The notes under the pieces are model-generated. The model was given only the letters and a program-made list of their open reading frames with translations. It had not been told where the DNA came from and searched no databases. A program made the position numbers and the translations under genes. Of a stretch of 8,492 bases of DNA, positions 1 through 6,729 are shown piece by piece (position 1 is the first letter of the stretch; every line of letters starts with the position of its first letter). The DNA comes from Pelobacter sp. UBA5610. Lineage in GTDB: Bacteria; Desulfobacterota; Desulfuromonadia; Desulfuromonadales; Syntrophotaleaceae. Location of the stretch: positions 27,078 to 35,569 of the forward strand of contig DIKU01000148.1 in NCBI GenBank assembly GCA_002424645.1, read 5' to 3'.

Positions 1-360
1 AATGTCGGAAGCGTGGTTAAAAGTCTTGCCGGCCTGGACGCACCCGTGACCCTTATCGCCGGGGGTAGGGATAAAGGCGGAGATTATGCGCCGCTGGCTC
101 CTGCGGTGCGGGACAAAGTAGCTCATTTGATACTGATCGGTGAGGCCGCTGATCGCATGCAGGAAGCCTTTTTGGGTATGACCGATATTCTGCGGGTCGC
201 CACCCTGGAAGAGGCGGTGCAACGTGCTCATCAGGTAACGGTTGCCGGGGGATCAGTCCTGTTGTCGCCCGGATGTTCAAGTTTCGATATGTTTCGCAGT
301 TATGGTGAGCGCGGTGAGGTATTCTGCCGTGCCGTGATGGCGTTGCAAACAAATGGCTGA
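1..360 (+). CDS. murD: UDP-N-acetylmuramoyl-L-alanine--D-glutamate ligase (MurD), C-terminal part, 5' end outside window
   Basis: MurD is the cytoplasmic ATP-dependent ligase that adds D-glutamate to UDP-MurNAc-L-Ala. Only the last 119 residues are present. The frame is open from base 1 (reading N-V-G-S), so the GTG at 13 is an internal valine codon and not a start. This is the C-terminal Mur ligase domain. Visible MurD marks are the GGRDKGGDY stretch (local residues 21-29) and SPGCSSFDMF (local residues 89-98), followed by the usual RGEVF near the C-terminus. It ends in TGA at 358-360, inside the start of ftsW, an 8-nt overlap that suggests translational coupling. Its position just before ftsW is the standard dcw place for murD and separates it from murC, murE and murF, whose motifs differ. 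The N-terminal and central ATP-binding domains cannot be judged here. Confidence 0.95.
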   Translation, partial: NVGSVVKSLAGLDAPVTLIAGGRDKGGDYAPLAPAVRDKVAHLILIGEAADRMQEAFLGMTDILRVATLEEAVQRAHQVTVAGGSVLLSPGCSSFDMFRSYGERGEVFCRAVMALQTNG

Positions 361-1474
361 TGCGATGAAAGAGCGAGGCGGATACGATTATTGGCTTTTA
401 GCGGTGGCGTCGGTACTGACCGCTATCGGCGTGCTGATGGTCTATTCTGCATCCTCGATCATGGCAGCGGAGCATTACAAAGACGGATTTTATTTTCTGA
501 AAAGGCAGGGCAGTTTCGCGCTGGTTGGCATGCTGTTGCTGCTTGGCGCGATGCGATGGGATTACCATCATCTGCGCCGATTTGCAGCATTGGGGTTGCT
601 GGTCAGTACCGTGCTGCTCGGCCTGGTGCTGGTGCCAGGCATCGGTTCCTCCGCAGGGGGAGCGGCTCGCTGGATCCGCATCGCAGGATTTTCCGTGCAG
701 CCATCCGAATTGGCCAAGGTAGCGCTGGTGCTGTTCATGGCCCACTCCCTGGCCCGCAAACCGGAAAAAAATATACGTACCTTCAAGCTCGGCGTATTAC
801 CTTATCTGGTTATTCTCGGCCTTATGCTGGTTATGCTGATGCTGCAACCCGACCTCGGCAGCGCTATGACCATGGGCGCGGTAGCCATGGGCATGATGCT
901 TGTCGCCGGCAGCTGTTTCAGACACATTCTCGTGTCGATACTACCGGCCTTGCCGGCTTTGTATGTCGCCATCTGGCGGGTGGATTACCGCCGGCGGCGT
1001 ATGCTTGCGTTTATGGACCCCTGGAAGTATCCGTCCGACGAGGGATTCCAGATCACCCAGAGTTTGATGGCTTTCGCCAATGGCGGATGGAAAGGGCAGG
1101 GCCTTGGACAGAGTCAGCAAAAACTGTTCTTTTTGCCCGAGGCCCACACCGACTTTATTTTTTCCGTGGTGGGTGAGGAGGCCGGATTTATCGGTGTATT
1201 AACTATTGCCGTGCTGTTTCTGGTGCTGGTGTGGCTCGGTTTGCGCATCGCCTGGATGGCGCCGGACGAATTCGGCCGCTATCTGGCGTTTGGCCTGACT
1301 CTGCTTCTCGGTCTTGAAGCTTTCACCAACATGGCCGTGGTTATGTCGCTGTTACCGACCAAGGGGCTGGCATTGCCGTTTATGTCTTACGGGGGCAGTA
1401 GTCTCCTGGTATCATTGTTGGCGGTAGGCATTCTATTGAACATCTCCAGTCAGATCGGGGGGAGCAAGTCATGA
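353..1474 (+). CDS. ftsW: Septal peptidoglycan polymerase FtsW (SEDS family)
   Basis: FtsW is the integral-membrane SEDS glycosyltransferase that polymerises lipid II at the division septum with its partner class B PBP. The 373-residue protein is a string of hydrophobic segments, beginning with one around residues 14-36 that carries the typical MVYSAS. Other SEDS marks are QPDLGSAM, the NGGWKGQGLGQS loop, PEAHTDFIFSVVGEE and LPTKGLALPFMSYGGSS near the C-terminus. Asp267 in HTDFIF lies at the conserved position shown to be essential in SEDS polymerases such as RodA. Adjacency to murD and murG favours FtsW over RodA. The ATG at 353 overlaps murD by 8 nt. A second in-frame ATG lies at 365, and neither has a clear Shine-Dalgarno, so the exact start is uncertain by four residues. 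The stop overlaps the murG start (ATGA). Confidence 0.97.
   Translation: MADAMKERGGYDYWLLAVASVLTAIGVLMVYSASSIMAAEHYKDGFYFLKRQGSFALVGMLLLLGAMRWDYHHLRRFAALGLLVSTVLLGLVLVPGIGSSAGGAARWIRIAGFSVQPSELAKVALVLFMAHSLARKPEKNIRTFKLGVLPYLVILGLMLVMLMLQPDLGSAMTMGAVAMGMMLVAGSCFRHILVSILPALPALYVAIWRVDYRRRRMLAFMDPWKYPSDEGFQITQSLMAFANGGWKGQGLGQSQQKLFFLPEAHTDFIFSVVGEEAGFIGVLTIAVLFLVLVWLGLRIAWMAPDEFGRYLAFGLTLLLGLEAFTNMAVVMSLLPTKGLALPFMSYGGSSLLVSLLAVGILLNISSQIGGSKS
1457..1474 (+). promoter_or_regulatory. murG ribosome binding site and ATGA start/stop overlap
   Basis: A purine-rich GGGGGGAG (about 1456-1463) lies within the last ftsW codons, about 7 nt before the murG ATG at 1471. The ftsW TGA (1472-1474) overlaps that ATG in the classic ATGA arrangement. 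This fixes the murG start and suggests coupled translation of polymerase and lipid II synthase. Confidence 0.8.
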
Positions 1475-2547
1475 GATTATTACTGGCAGGGGGAGGGACC
1501 GGTGGCCATCTGTTCCCTGCAGTAGCTTTGGCTCAGCGGCTTCTGGAGCAGGAACCGTCAGCCAAGGTTCTGTTTGTCGGTACTGCCCGGGGTATCGAGG
1601 CCCGGGTCCTTCCAGAGCTCGATTTGCCTCTGCGTTGCATCGATATCCGCGGATTTGTCAATCAGGGATTGGTCGGCAAACTTCGCTCGATTCCCGTCCT
1701 GATAAAAAGTGTCTGGCAGGGGATGCGCATCCTGCGCGAATTTAAGCCCGATGTGGTACTCGGGGTGGGTGGCTATGCTTCTGCGCCCATGCTGATAGCT
1801 GCCAGACTCAGGGGCATTCCGACCGTCATTCACGAGCAGAATGCCTGGCCCGGTGTGACCAACCGCTTGCTGGGTGGATGGGCTCGCTGTGTCTGCCTGT
1901 CTTTTTCGGAGGCGGAACGTGCGTTTCATCGTGCTACCACCACCGTAACCGGTAACCCTTTACGCAAGGGGATGGAAGATTGTCCGCCGATGGATGGCGG
2001 CGCTCCCGGATTGTTGATATTCGGTGGCAGCCGCGGTGCCCGCGCCATCAACGATGCCATGCTGGCGGCATTGCCGTTGCTGGCTGAATGGCGAGGTCGG
2101 TTGCAGCTCGTGCATCAGACCGGCAGCGACGATCTTCAACGCATTCGTGAGGGGTATGTCGAGGCTGGTTGGCCACAGGACTGTGTGGTGCCGTTTATTA
2201 ACGACATGGCAAGCGCTTATGCCAATGCACACCTGGTGGTTTGCCGGGCCGGCGCCACCACTCTGGCTGAGCTTGGCGTCTGTGGCCGTGCGGCGATTCT
2301 CATCCCTTATCCCTATGCGGCAGGGGATCATCAGACCATTAATGCCCAGGCTGTCGCACGCAAGGGCGCTGCACTGGTTCTGCCGCAAAAGGATCTGACC
2401 GCTGAGCGTCTTGCCAGCCTGATCATCGACCTGCTGGAAAACCGCGCGCGTCTGATTAGCATGGCGGCCGCCTCCAAGTCGCTGGGGATTGCCGGTGCTG
2501 CGGACAGGATACTCAATGTATGTCGCACCATGTGTGGGCAGGATTAA
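1471..2547 (+). CDS. murG: UDP-GlcNAc:lipid I N-acetylglucosaminyltransferase (MurG)
   Basis: MurG transfers GlcNAc from UDP-GlcNAc to lipid I on the cytoplasmic face of the inner membrane, giving lipid II, the substrate of FtsW. The 358-residue length is normal for this GT28 enzyme with two Rossmann-like domains. The N-terminal glycine loop GGGTGGH (residues 7-13) has the conserved His13. HEQNAWPG and GGYASAP are in the acceptor-side domain. GGSRGARAIND opens the C-terminal UDP-GlcNAc domain. CRAGATTLAELG (258-269, with Glu267) and AGDHQTINAQ (284-293, with Gln288) match the donor-binding segment, where E. coli uses a Glu and Gln at nearly the same numbers. The start is set by the ATGA overlap with ftsW and a strong ribosome binding site. 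It is followed by a 47-nt gap before murC. Confidence 0.98.
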   Translation: MRLLLAGGGTGGHLFPAVALAQRLLEQEPSAKVLFVGTARGIEARVLPELDLPLRCIDIRGFVNQGLVGKLRSIPVLIKSVWQGMRILREFKPDVVLGVGGYASAPMLIAARLRGIPTVIHEQNAWPGVTNRLLGGWARCVCLSFSEAERAFHRATTTVTGNPLRKGMEDCPPMDGGAPGLLIFGGSRGARAINDAMLAALPLLAEWRGRLQLVHQTGSDDLQRIREGYVEAGWPQDCVVPFINDMASAYANAHLVVCRAGATTLAELGVCGRAAILIPYPYAAGDHQTINAQAVARKGAALVLPQKDLTAERLASLIIDLLENRARLISMAAASKSLGIAGAADRILNVCRTMCGQD

Positions 2548-2562
2548 ATAGTTTACTCAACG

Positions 2563-2575
2563 CTGCTTCGAGCAG
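2563..2575 (+). repeat. Small stem-loop in the murG-murC gap
   Basis: CTGCT (2563-2567), loop TCG, AGCAG (2571-2575) forms a 5-bp perfect inverted repeat. It sits 15 nt after the murG stop and directly before the AGGGAAGG purine tract. There is no following T run, so it is not an intrinsic terminator. It may be a minor mRNA structure or chance. Confidence 0.35.
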
Positions 2576-2597
2576 GGAAGGTTTATAGAGCTTTATG
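2574..2597 (+). promoter_or_regulatory. murC translation start region with distant Shine-Dalgarno
   Basis: The best Shine-Dalgarno-like tract, AGGGAAGG (2574-2581), ends 13 nt before the ATG at 2595, which is longer than usual. A weaker AGAG (2587-2590) is 4 nt away. An in-frame TAG at 2586-2588 rules out any earlier start. The protein beginning at 2595 has the normal MurC N-terminus, so the start is secure despite the spacing. Confidence 0.6.
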
Positions 2598-3971
2598 TAC
2601 GGTAAGATTCGCACCATTCATTTTGTTGGCATAGGCGGAATCGGCATGAGCGGCATCGCTGAAGTCCTGCTCAATCTTGGCTACCGTGTCAGTGGTTCGG
2701 ACCTGCGGGAGTCTGAGATCACCCGCCGTCTATGCGAACTTGGAGGGACGATCGGTTACGGGCATGCTGCCGAAAATCTCGGGGACGCCGATGTGGTGGT
2801 CACGTCGACCGCCGTCAAGAGCGATAACCCGGAGGTGGTCGAAGCGCATCGTCGTTTGATCCCCGTTATTCCGCGTGCTGAGATGCTGGCGGAACTGATG
2901 CGCATGAAATACGGCATCGCTGTGGCCGGCACTCACGGTAAAACTACCACCACCAGCATGGTTTCAACCGTTTTATCCAAGGCCGGTATCGACCCGACGG
3001 TGGTTATCGGCGGGCGTCTGGATTCCATCGGTTCCAATGCCAAGCTCGGGCAGGGGAAGTTTTTGGTGGCGGAGGCCGACGAGTCGGACGGTTCCTTTTT
3101 GAAACTGTCGCCAACCATCGCGGTGGTCACCAATGTCGATGCGGACCATCTTGATTTTTATAGTGATCTGGACGAAATTAAACAGACTTTTGTCGATTTT
3201 ATTAATAAAATACCCTTTTATGGGGTAGCGGTGCTGTGCCTGGATGATCCCAATGTTCAGGCTCTGATTCCGCAGGTCGGCAAACGTTTTGTCACGTATG
3301 GGATGTCGACTCAGGCCGATTACAATGCCCAGGATGTTTCTTATCGGGAAGAGCGGACCATCTTCACGGTCTGTCACCAGGGAGAAAAATTGGGCCAGTT
3401 GTCCATTCGTATGCCTGGTCAGCACAACGTTCTCAATGCCCTGGCCGCAGTAGCTGTGGCGAGGGAGCTGGAAATACCCTTTGAGCAGATTGCCGAAGGG
3501 TTTCTTGACTTTTGCGGCGTTCAACGGCGTTTCCAGCCCAAATACCATGGGCAGGATATCATGGTGGTGGACGACTATGGGCACCATCCTGCCGAGATCA
3601 AGGTAACCCTTGCCGCTGCACGTACCGGATGGAATCGCAGGGTCGTGGCCGTTTTTCAGCCCCATCGATACAGTCGCACCCAGGCTTTGTTCGATGAGTT
3701 TGTGACCGCCTTTTACCAGGCCGATCATCTGGTGGTCATGGATATTTATGCCGCCGGCGAAACGCCGATTCCCGGAGTGGAAGCCAGCCTGCTGGCCGAA
3801 GGTGTCGCCGGACACGGACATCGTGATGTGCATTATTGCCCTGATGCAGAGAGTGTGTTATCTCATCTCCAACAGGTCGTTAAACCGGGCGACCTGGTAC
3901 TGACCCTTGGCGCCGGAAATGTGTGGCAGGTCGGTGAAGCTTTGGCCGATTGGTTGAAGCAACGAGGCTGA
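2595..3971 (+). CDS. murC: UDP-N-acetylmuramate--L-alanine ligase (MurC)
   Basis: MurC is the ATP-dependent cytoplasmic ligase that attaches L-alanine to UDP-MurNAc, the first step of stem-peptide assembly. The 458 residues cover all three Mur ligase domains. The N-terminal UDP-MurNAc-binding Rossmann region carries VGIGGIGMSGIAE (about 11-23). The ATP P-loop is GTHGKTTT (112-119, Lys116). EADESDGSF and NVDADHLDFY are in the central domain. The C-terminal domain has DDYGHHPAE (326-334) and FQPHRYSRT. DDYGHHPAE and the GIGGIGMSG loop are typical of MurC and of its recycling relative Mpl, but context and length indicate MurC. An in-frame TAG just upstream (2586-2588) fixes the start at 2595. 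The stop is one nucleotide before murB, so the next enzyme gene of the same pathway is probably translated by coupled ribosomes. Confidence 0.98.
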   Translation: MYGKIRTIHFVGIGGIGMSGIAEVLLNLGYRVSGSDLRESEITRRLCELGGTIGYGHAAENLGDADVVVTSTAVKSDNPEVVEAHRRLIPVIPRAEMLAELMRMKYGIAVAGTHGKTTTTSMVSTVLSKAGIDPTVVIGGRLDSIGSNAKLGQGKFLVAEADESDGSFLKLSPTIAVVTNVDADHLDFYSDLDEIKQTFVDFINKIPFYGVAVLCLDDPNVQALIPQVGKRFVTYGMSTQADYNAQDVSYREERTIFTVCHQGEKLGQLSIRMPGQHNVLNALAAVAVARELEIPFEQIAEGFLDFCGVQRRFQPKYHGQDIMVVDDYGHHPAEIKVTLAAARTGWNRRVVAVFQPHRYSRTQALFDEFVTAFYQADHLVVMDIYAAGETPIPGVEASLLAEGVAGHGHRDVHYCPDAESVLSHLQQVVKPGDLVLTLGAGNVWQVGEALADWLKQRG

Positions 3972-3972
3972 T

Positions 3973-4872
3973 ATGAATGAAGTAGCTGCTGCCTTACGTG
4001 AAATTTTACAGGGACCGGTACTGGTCGGCGAACCACTGCGCCGTCATACTACCTGGCGTATCGGCGGCCCGGCTGCATTGTTTATCTCCCCCCAAACCGA
4101 AGAGGAACTGCTGGCGGCCCTGCATCTGTTGGCGCGAGTCAAAATGCCCTGGATGGCGTTGGGCACGGGAAGCAATTTACTGGTACGTGATGGAGGTTTT
4201 CGTGGAGCCGTCATCCATATGGGCGATTTGCAGAGCATGACGTTTCGTGGGGACGGCACAGCCAAAGTCGGCGGGGGCCTGTCCATGATGCGACTGATTC
4301 GCCAGGCGGTCAAGCGCGGTTTGGCAGGGCTGGAGGATCTTGCAGGAATTCCGGCAACCGTTGGCGGTGCCGTGAAGATGAATGCCGGTGCCGGCGGTCA
4401 GGATATGGCCGGGGTCTTGGAAGGCGCGTTTCTTGCCGGGGGCGATGGAATGGAATACTGGCCCGCCTCGCGTCTCGATATGCGATACCGCGCTTCGGCA
4501 GTACCGTTCGATCGTATCGTCGCTGCGGCGGTGTTGCGTTTTACGCCCGGTGATCCGGAAATGCTATCGTTAAGCGTGCAACAACGGTTGATGGCGCGTC
4601 GCAAAGCCCAGGGGGTCGGTAAACCAAACGCCGGGTCGGTGTTTAAAAATCCCCCGGGGCAACAAGCCTGGCGTTTGATCGATGACTCCGGCCTGCGTGG
4701 CCATTCTGTGGGCGGTGCACAGATTTCGGAAAAACACGCCAATTTCATCATTAATCGTGGTGGAGCCAGAGCGGCCGATGTCTTGTCGTTGATCGGTGAA
4801 ATACAAGAGGTGGTACAAAGGCGGACCGGCATCATGTTGGAGCCTGAAGTGCAAGTGGTCGGAGAGGTTTGA
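3973..4872 (+). CDS. murB: UDP-N-acetylenolpyruvoylglucosamine reductase (MurB), type II-like
   Basis: MurB is the FAD-dependent, NADPH-using reductase that converts UDP-GlcNAc-enolpyruvate to UDP-MurNAc, the substrate of the MurC encoded just upstream. The 299 residues show the FAD-binding N-terminus (HTTWRIGGPAALF), the flavin loop GTGSNLLVRDGGF and GIPATVGGAVKMNAGAGG. The C-terminal substrate domain has NAGSVFKNP and GAQISEKHANFI. Likely catalytic residues are Arg173 (in YR 172-173), Ser222 (in AGSVF), which protonates the substrate in the family, and Glu292 (in LEPEV). It is shorter than the roughly 340-residue E. coli type I enzyme and looks like the type II (Staphylococcus aureus-like) form. 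The start lies 1 nt after the murC stop, with GAGG (3964-3967) 5 nt upstream. Confidence 0.97.
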   Translation: MNEVAAALREILQGPVLVGEPLRRHTTWRIGGPAALFISPQTEEELLAALHLLARVKMPWMALGTGSNLLVRDGGFRGAVIHMGDLQSMTFRGDGTAKVGGGLSMMRLIRQAVKRGLAGLEDLAGIPATVGGAVKMNAGAGGQDMAGVLEGAFLAGGDGMEYWPASRLDMRYRASAVPFDRIVAAAVLRFTPGDPEMLSLSVQQRLMARRKAQGVGKPNAGSVFKNPPGQQAWRLIDDSGLRGHSVGGAQISEKHANFIINRGGARAADVLSLIGEIQEVVQRRTGIMLEPEVQVVGEV

Positions 4873-4901
4873 AAGCTTTCCTAGTTTAAGGAATACGAAA
4901 G
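4871..4901 (+). repeat. Palindrome and inverted repeat across the murB-ddl junction
   Basis: GAAAGCTTTC (4871-4880) is a perfect 10-bp palindrome overlapping the murB stop. Its right half, CTTTC (4876-4880), can instead pair with GAAAG (4897-4901). That pairing leaves the ddl Shine-Dalgarno TAAGGA (4887-4892) in a 16-nt loop. Both pairings are short and AT-rich, so any role is speculative. Confidence 0.35.
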
Positions 4902-4906
4902 ATATG
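4887..4906 (+). promoter_or_regulatory. ddl ribosome binding site
   Basis: TAAGGA (4887-4892) lies 11 nt before the ATG at 4904 and 14 nt before the adjacent ATG at 4907. This tract favours 4904 over the GTG at 4796, whose reading frame is also open but lies inside murB. Confidence 0.65.
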
Positions 4907-5824
4907 ATGCGACGCCAGGAATTGAAGCAAAAGAAAATCGCCGTTTTGATGGGTGGCCTTTCCGCTGAGCGGGACGTGTCACTGCGCACCGGACGGGCTA
5001 TCAGCCAGGCCCTTACGCGGTGCGGATACGATGTGACCGATATCGATGCTGACCGCGACCTTGCCGTGCAACTTCAGACATCCGGTGCCGAGGTGGCATT
5101 CATCGCCCTGCACGGTCGATTCGGTGAGGATGGCACGGTCCAGGGGCTACTGGAAATGTTGGGTGTCCCTTATACCGGCAGTGGCGTATTGGCTTCGAGT
5201 CTTGCCATGGACAAGGTCGCGACCAAAAAGATGCTCTGTTATCACGGTATTGCCACGCCGGAATTTGCCTTTATCCGAGCAGGTCAAGAGCAGCAGGGAA
5301 CTTTGCCGGACTACCCGTTGGTGGTTAAACCTGCCCGGGAAGGTTCGACCATCGGTATCAGTATCGCCCACAACAAGGAGGAACTGACGGCCGGCCTTGA
5401 AGAGGCCTTCCGGCATGACGACCTGGTACTTGTCGAACAGTTCATTGCCGGAGCGGAGGTCACGGTCGGGGTTCTGGATGGGCAACCGCTGCCGATCATT
5501 CAGGTAGTGCCCAAAGGGGGTTTTTACGATTACCAGGCTAAATACACGCCGGGTCATACCGAGTACCTGTTGCCGGCACCTTTACCGGAGCCCATGTATC
5601 GGGAACTTCAAGCTGCAGCCGTGCAGGTTTTCGAAGCCATTGGTTGCAGTGGGGCGGCCAGGGTCGATTTTATGGTGACCGATTCGGCGTTTTACTGCCT
5701 GGAGGTCAACACCATTCCTGGTATGACCGAAACCAGTCTGTTGCCCAAGGCCGCGGGGGCCATGGGCATGTCATTCGATGAGTTGGTCGAACGTATTCTT
5801 GCAGGTGCCGCGGTTCGGAAGTAA
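4904..5824 (+). CDS. ddl: D-alanine--D-alanine ligase (Ddl)
   Basis: Ddl is an ATP-grasp enzyme of the cytoplasm that joins two D-alanines. The dipeptide is then added by MurF to complete the pentapeptide. From the ATG at 4904 the protein has 306 residues, the same size as E. coli DdlB. Family marks are GGLSAERDVS (Glu22 at the first D-Ala site), ALHGRFGEDGTVQG, the ATP-binding VVKPAREGS (Lys142), and the omega-loop motif FYDYQAKY (207-214). Tyr214 in that motif is typical of D-Ala-D-Ala ligases rather than VanA-type D-Ala-D-Lac ligases. The metal ligands are likely Asp255, Glu267 and Asn269 (in EVNTIPG). The frame stays open upstream to 4796, but those residues lie within murB and resemble no Ddl. 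A tandem ATGATG leaves the start uncertain by one residue. It fits the ddlB slot before ftsQ. Confidence 0.96.
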   Translation: MMRRQELKQKKIAVLMGGLSAERDVSLRTGRAISQALTRCGYDVTDIDADRDLAVQLQTSGAEVAFIALHGRFGEDGTVQGLLEMLGVPYTGSGVLASSLAMDKVATKKMLCYHGIATPEFAFIRAGQEQQGTLPDYPLVVKPAREGSTIGISIAHNKEELTAGLEEAFRHDDLVLVEQFIAGAEVTVGVLDGQPLPIIQVVPKGGFYDYQAKYTPGHTEYLLPAPLPEPMYRELQAAAVQVFEAIGCSGAARVDFMVTDSAFYCLEVNTIPGMTETSLLPKAAGAMGMSFDELVERILAGAAVRK

Positions 5825-5853
5825 CTTATTCACGTCCATTGAGGTAAATAAGT
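5824..5853 (+). repeat. Inverted repeat enclosing the ftsQ ribosome binding site
   Basis: ACTTATT (5824-5830) is perfectly complementary to AATAAGT (5847-5853). After one mismatch, AC (5832-5833) can also pair with GT (5844-5845). The left arm starts on the last base of the ddl stop codon and the right arm ends directly before the ftsQ ATG. The ftsQ Shine-Dalgarno GAGGT (5841-5845) therefore falls in the loop and inner stem. The stem is AT-rich and probably weak. A translational role is inference. Confidence 0.45.
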
Positions 5854-6702
5854 ATGGTCAATGTCGGACCCTCAAAAAAACGGCGGAATAATCGTAATGG
5901 CAACCATTTCAGGAAACAACGCCGGAATATTCCATGGCGACGCTTGCTGATTGGCTCGCTGTGGGGTACCATGGCTCTGGCCAGTTTGTCGATGGTGGTT
6001 GCTGTCGCTTACTTTGCCGCACAGACGTTGTTCGCTTCCGACTATTTCAAGGTGGAACAGATCCGGGTGGAGAATAACCGTCGCATCAGCCGGGAAGAGA
6101 TTCTGGCGTTGTCGGATATTCACCCCGGCACCAACATATTTGAACTTGATCTGGGGCGCATCAGCACCCGCATAGAGGAAAACCCCTGGATAGCCAGTGC
6201 CAAGGTGCGGAGGCTGTTTCCGAATCAATTGGTTATCCATGTTGCCGAGCGGACACCCAAAGCCATTGTGAGCCTTGACTATCTGTATTACCTCGATGCC
6301 GCAGGGCAGGTTTTTAAAAGACTGGAGAGGGGTGATCCTCTCGATTTTCCGGTTGTCTCGGGCATCAATCGGCAGGCTCTGCTGGCGCGGGACGAAAAAA
6401 CCATGCAGCATCTTGGGGCTGTAATCGGGGTGCTTAAAAGTCTCGACGGCCGCAAGGTTTTTAATACCAGTGACGTTTCGGAGCTAGGTCTCGATGAAAC
6501 AGGCAGCATTACCCTTTATACTTGCAAGGGTGGCGTGCCGGTGCGCATAGGGCAGAGCGATTTCGACAGCAAGTTGAATCGCCTTGAGAAAATCTTTCCA
6601 CAACTCAAGACACGATTGAGTTTTATCGATTATATCGACCTGAACGTTACTCGGCGGATTATTGTGAAACTGGATGCCGGCGATGCGCGGGGCAAAGGGT
6701 AG
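5854..6702 (+). CDS. ftsQ: Cell division protein FtsQ (DivIB family)
   Basis: FtsQ is a bitopic inner-membrane divisome protein that links the early FtsZ/FtsA assembly to FtsB/FtsL and the septal synthase FtsW-FtsI. The 282 residues have the expected plan. A very basic cytoplasmic N-terminus (residues 1-30, many Lys, Arg and Asn) is followed by one transmembrane helix (about 31-57). Next is a periplasmic POTRA domain (about 64-133: FKVEQIRVENNRRIS, then the NPWIASAKVRRLFPNQLVIHV signature). The C-terminal beta domain contains YYLDAAGQVF, DFPVVSG and, near the end, YIDLNVTRRIIVKL. FtsQ sequences diverge strongly, so the call rests on this architecture plus position between ddl and ftsA. GAGGT at 5841-5845 lies 8 nt before the ATG. 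The TAG stop is 24 nt before ftsA. Confidence 0.95.
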   Translation: MVNVGPSKKRRNNRNGNHFRKQRRNIPWRRLLIGSLWGTMALASLSMVVAVAYFAAQTLFASDYFKVEQIRVENNRRISREEILALSDIHPGTNIFELDLGRISTRIEENPWIASAKVRRLFPNQLVIHVAERTPKAIVSLDYLYYLDAAGQVFKRLERGDPLDFPVVSGINRQALLARDEKTMQHLGAVIGVLKSLDGRKVFNTSDVSELGLDETGSITLYTCKGGVPVRIGQSDFDSKLNRLEKIFPQLKTRLSFIDYIDLNVTRRIIVKLDAGDARGKG

Positions 6703-6707
6703 ATTCC

Positions 6708-6729
6708 AAGGGGGGAAGGCACGGAGATG
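6708..6729 (+). promoter_or_regulatory. ftsA ribosome binding region
   Basis: The short ftsQ-ftsA gap is a nearly uninterrupted purine run. AAGGGGGGAAGG (6708-6719) ends 7 nt before the ATG at 6727, and a further GGAG abuts the ATG. The first tract has normal spacing and is the probable Shine-Dalgarno. No promoter motif is visible in the 24-nt gap. Confidence 0.65.

Noticed and set aside
13..15. GTG at 13 as a gene start
   Set aside because: The frame is open from base 1 and encodes N-V-G-S just before, which continues the MurD family sequence. The gene simply begins upstream of the window.
391..1176. Same-strand +2 frame open for 261 codons inside ftsW
   Set aside because: It is an alternate frame of ftsW, which has all its SEDS motifs in the main frame. 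The alternate protein resembles nothing I recognise.
2973..3833. Antisense open frame (286 codons) opposite murC
   Set aside because: It is opposite the conserved core of murC. The translation is low-complexity without domain signals, so it is a shadow of the sense gene.
4796..4903. Longer ddl starting at GTG 4796
   Set aside because: It would overlap murB by 77 nt. The extra 36 residues do not resemble a Ddl N-terminus, and TAAGGA just before 4904 gives a better start with a normal protein length.
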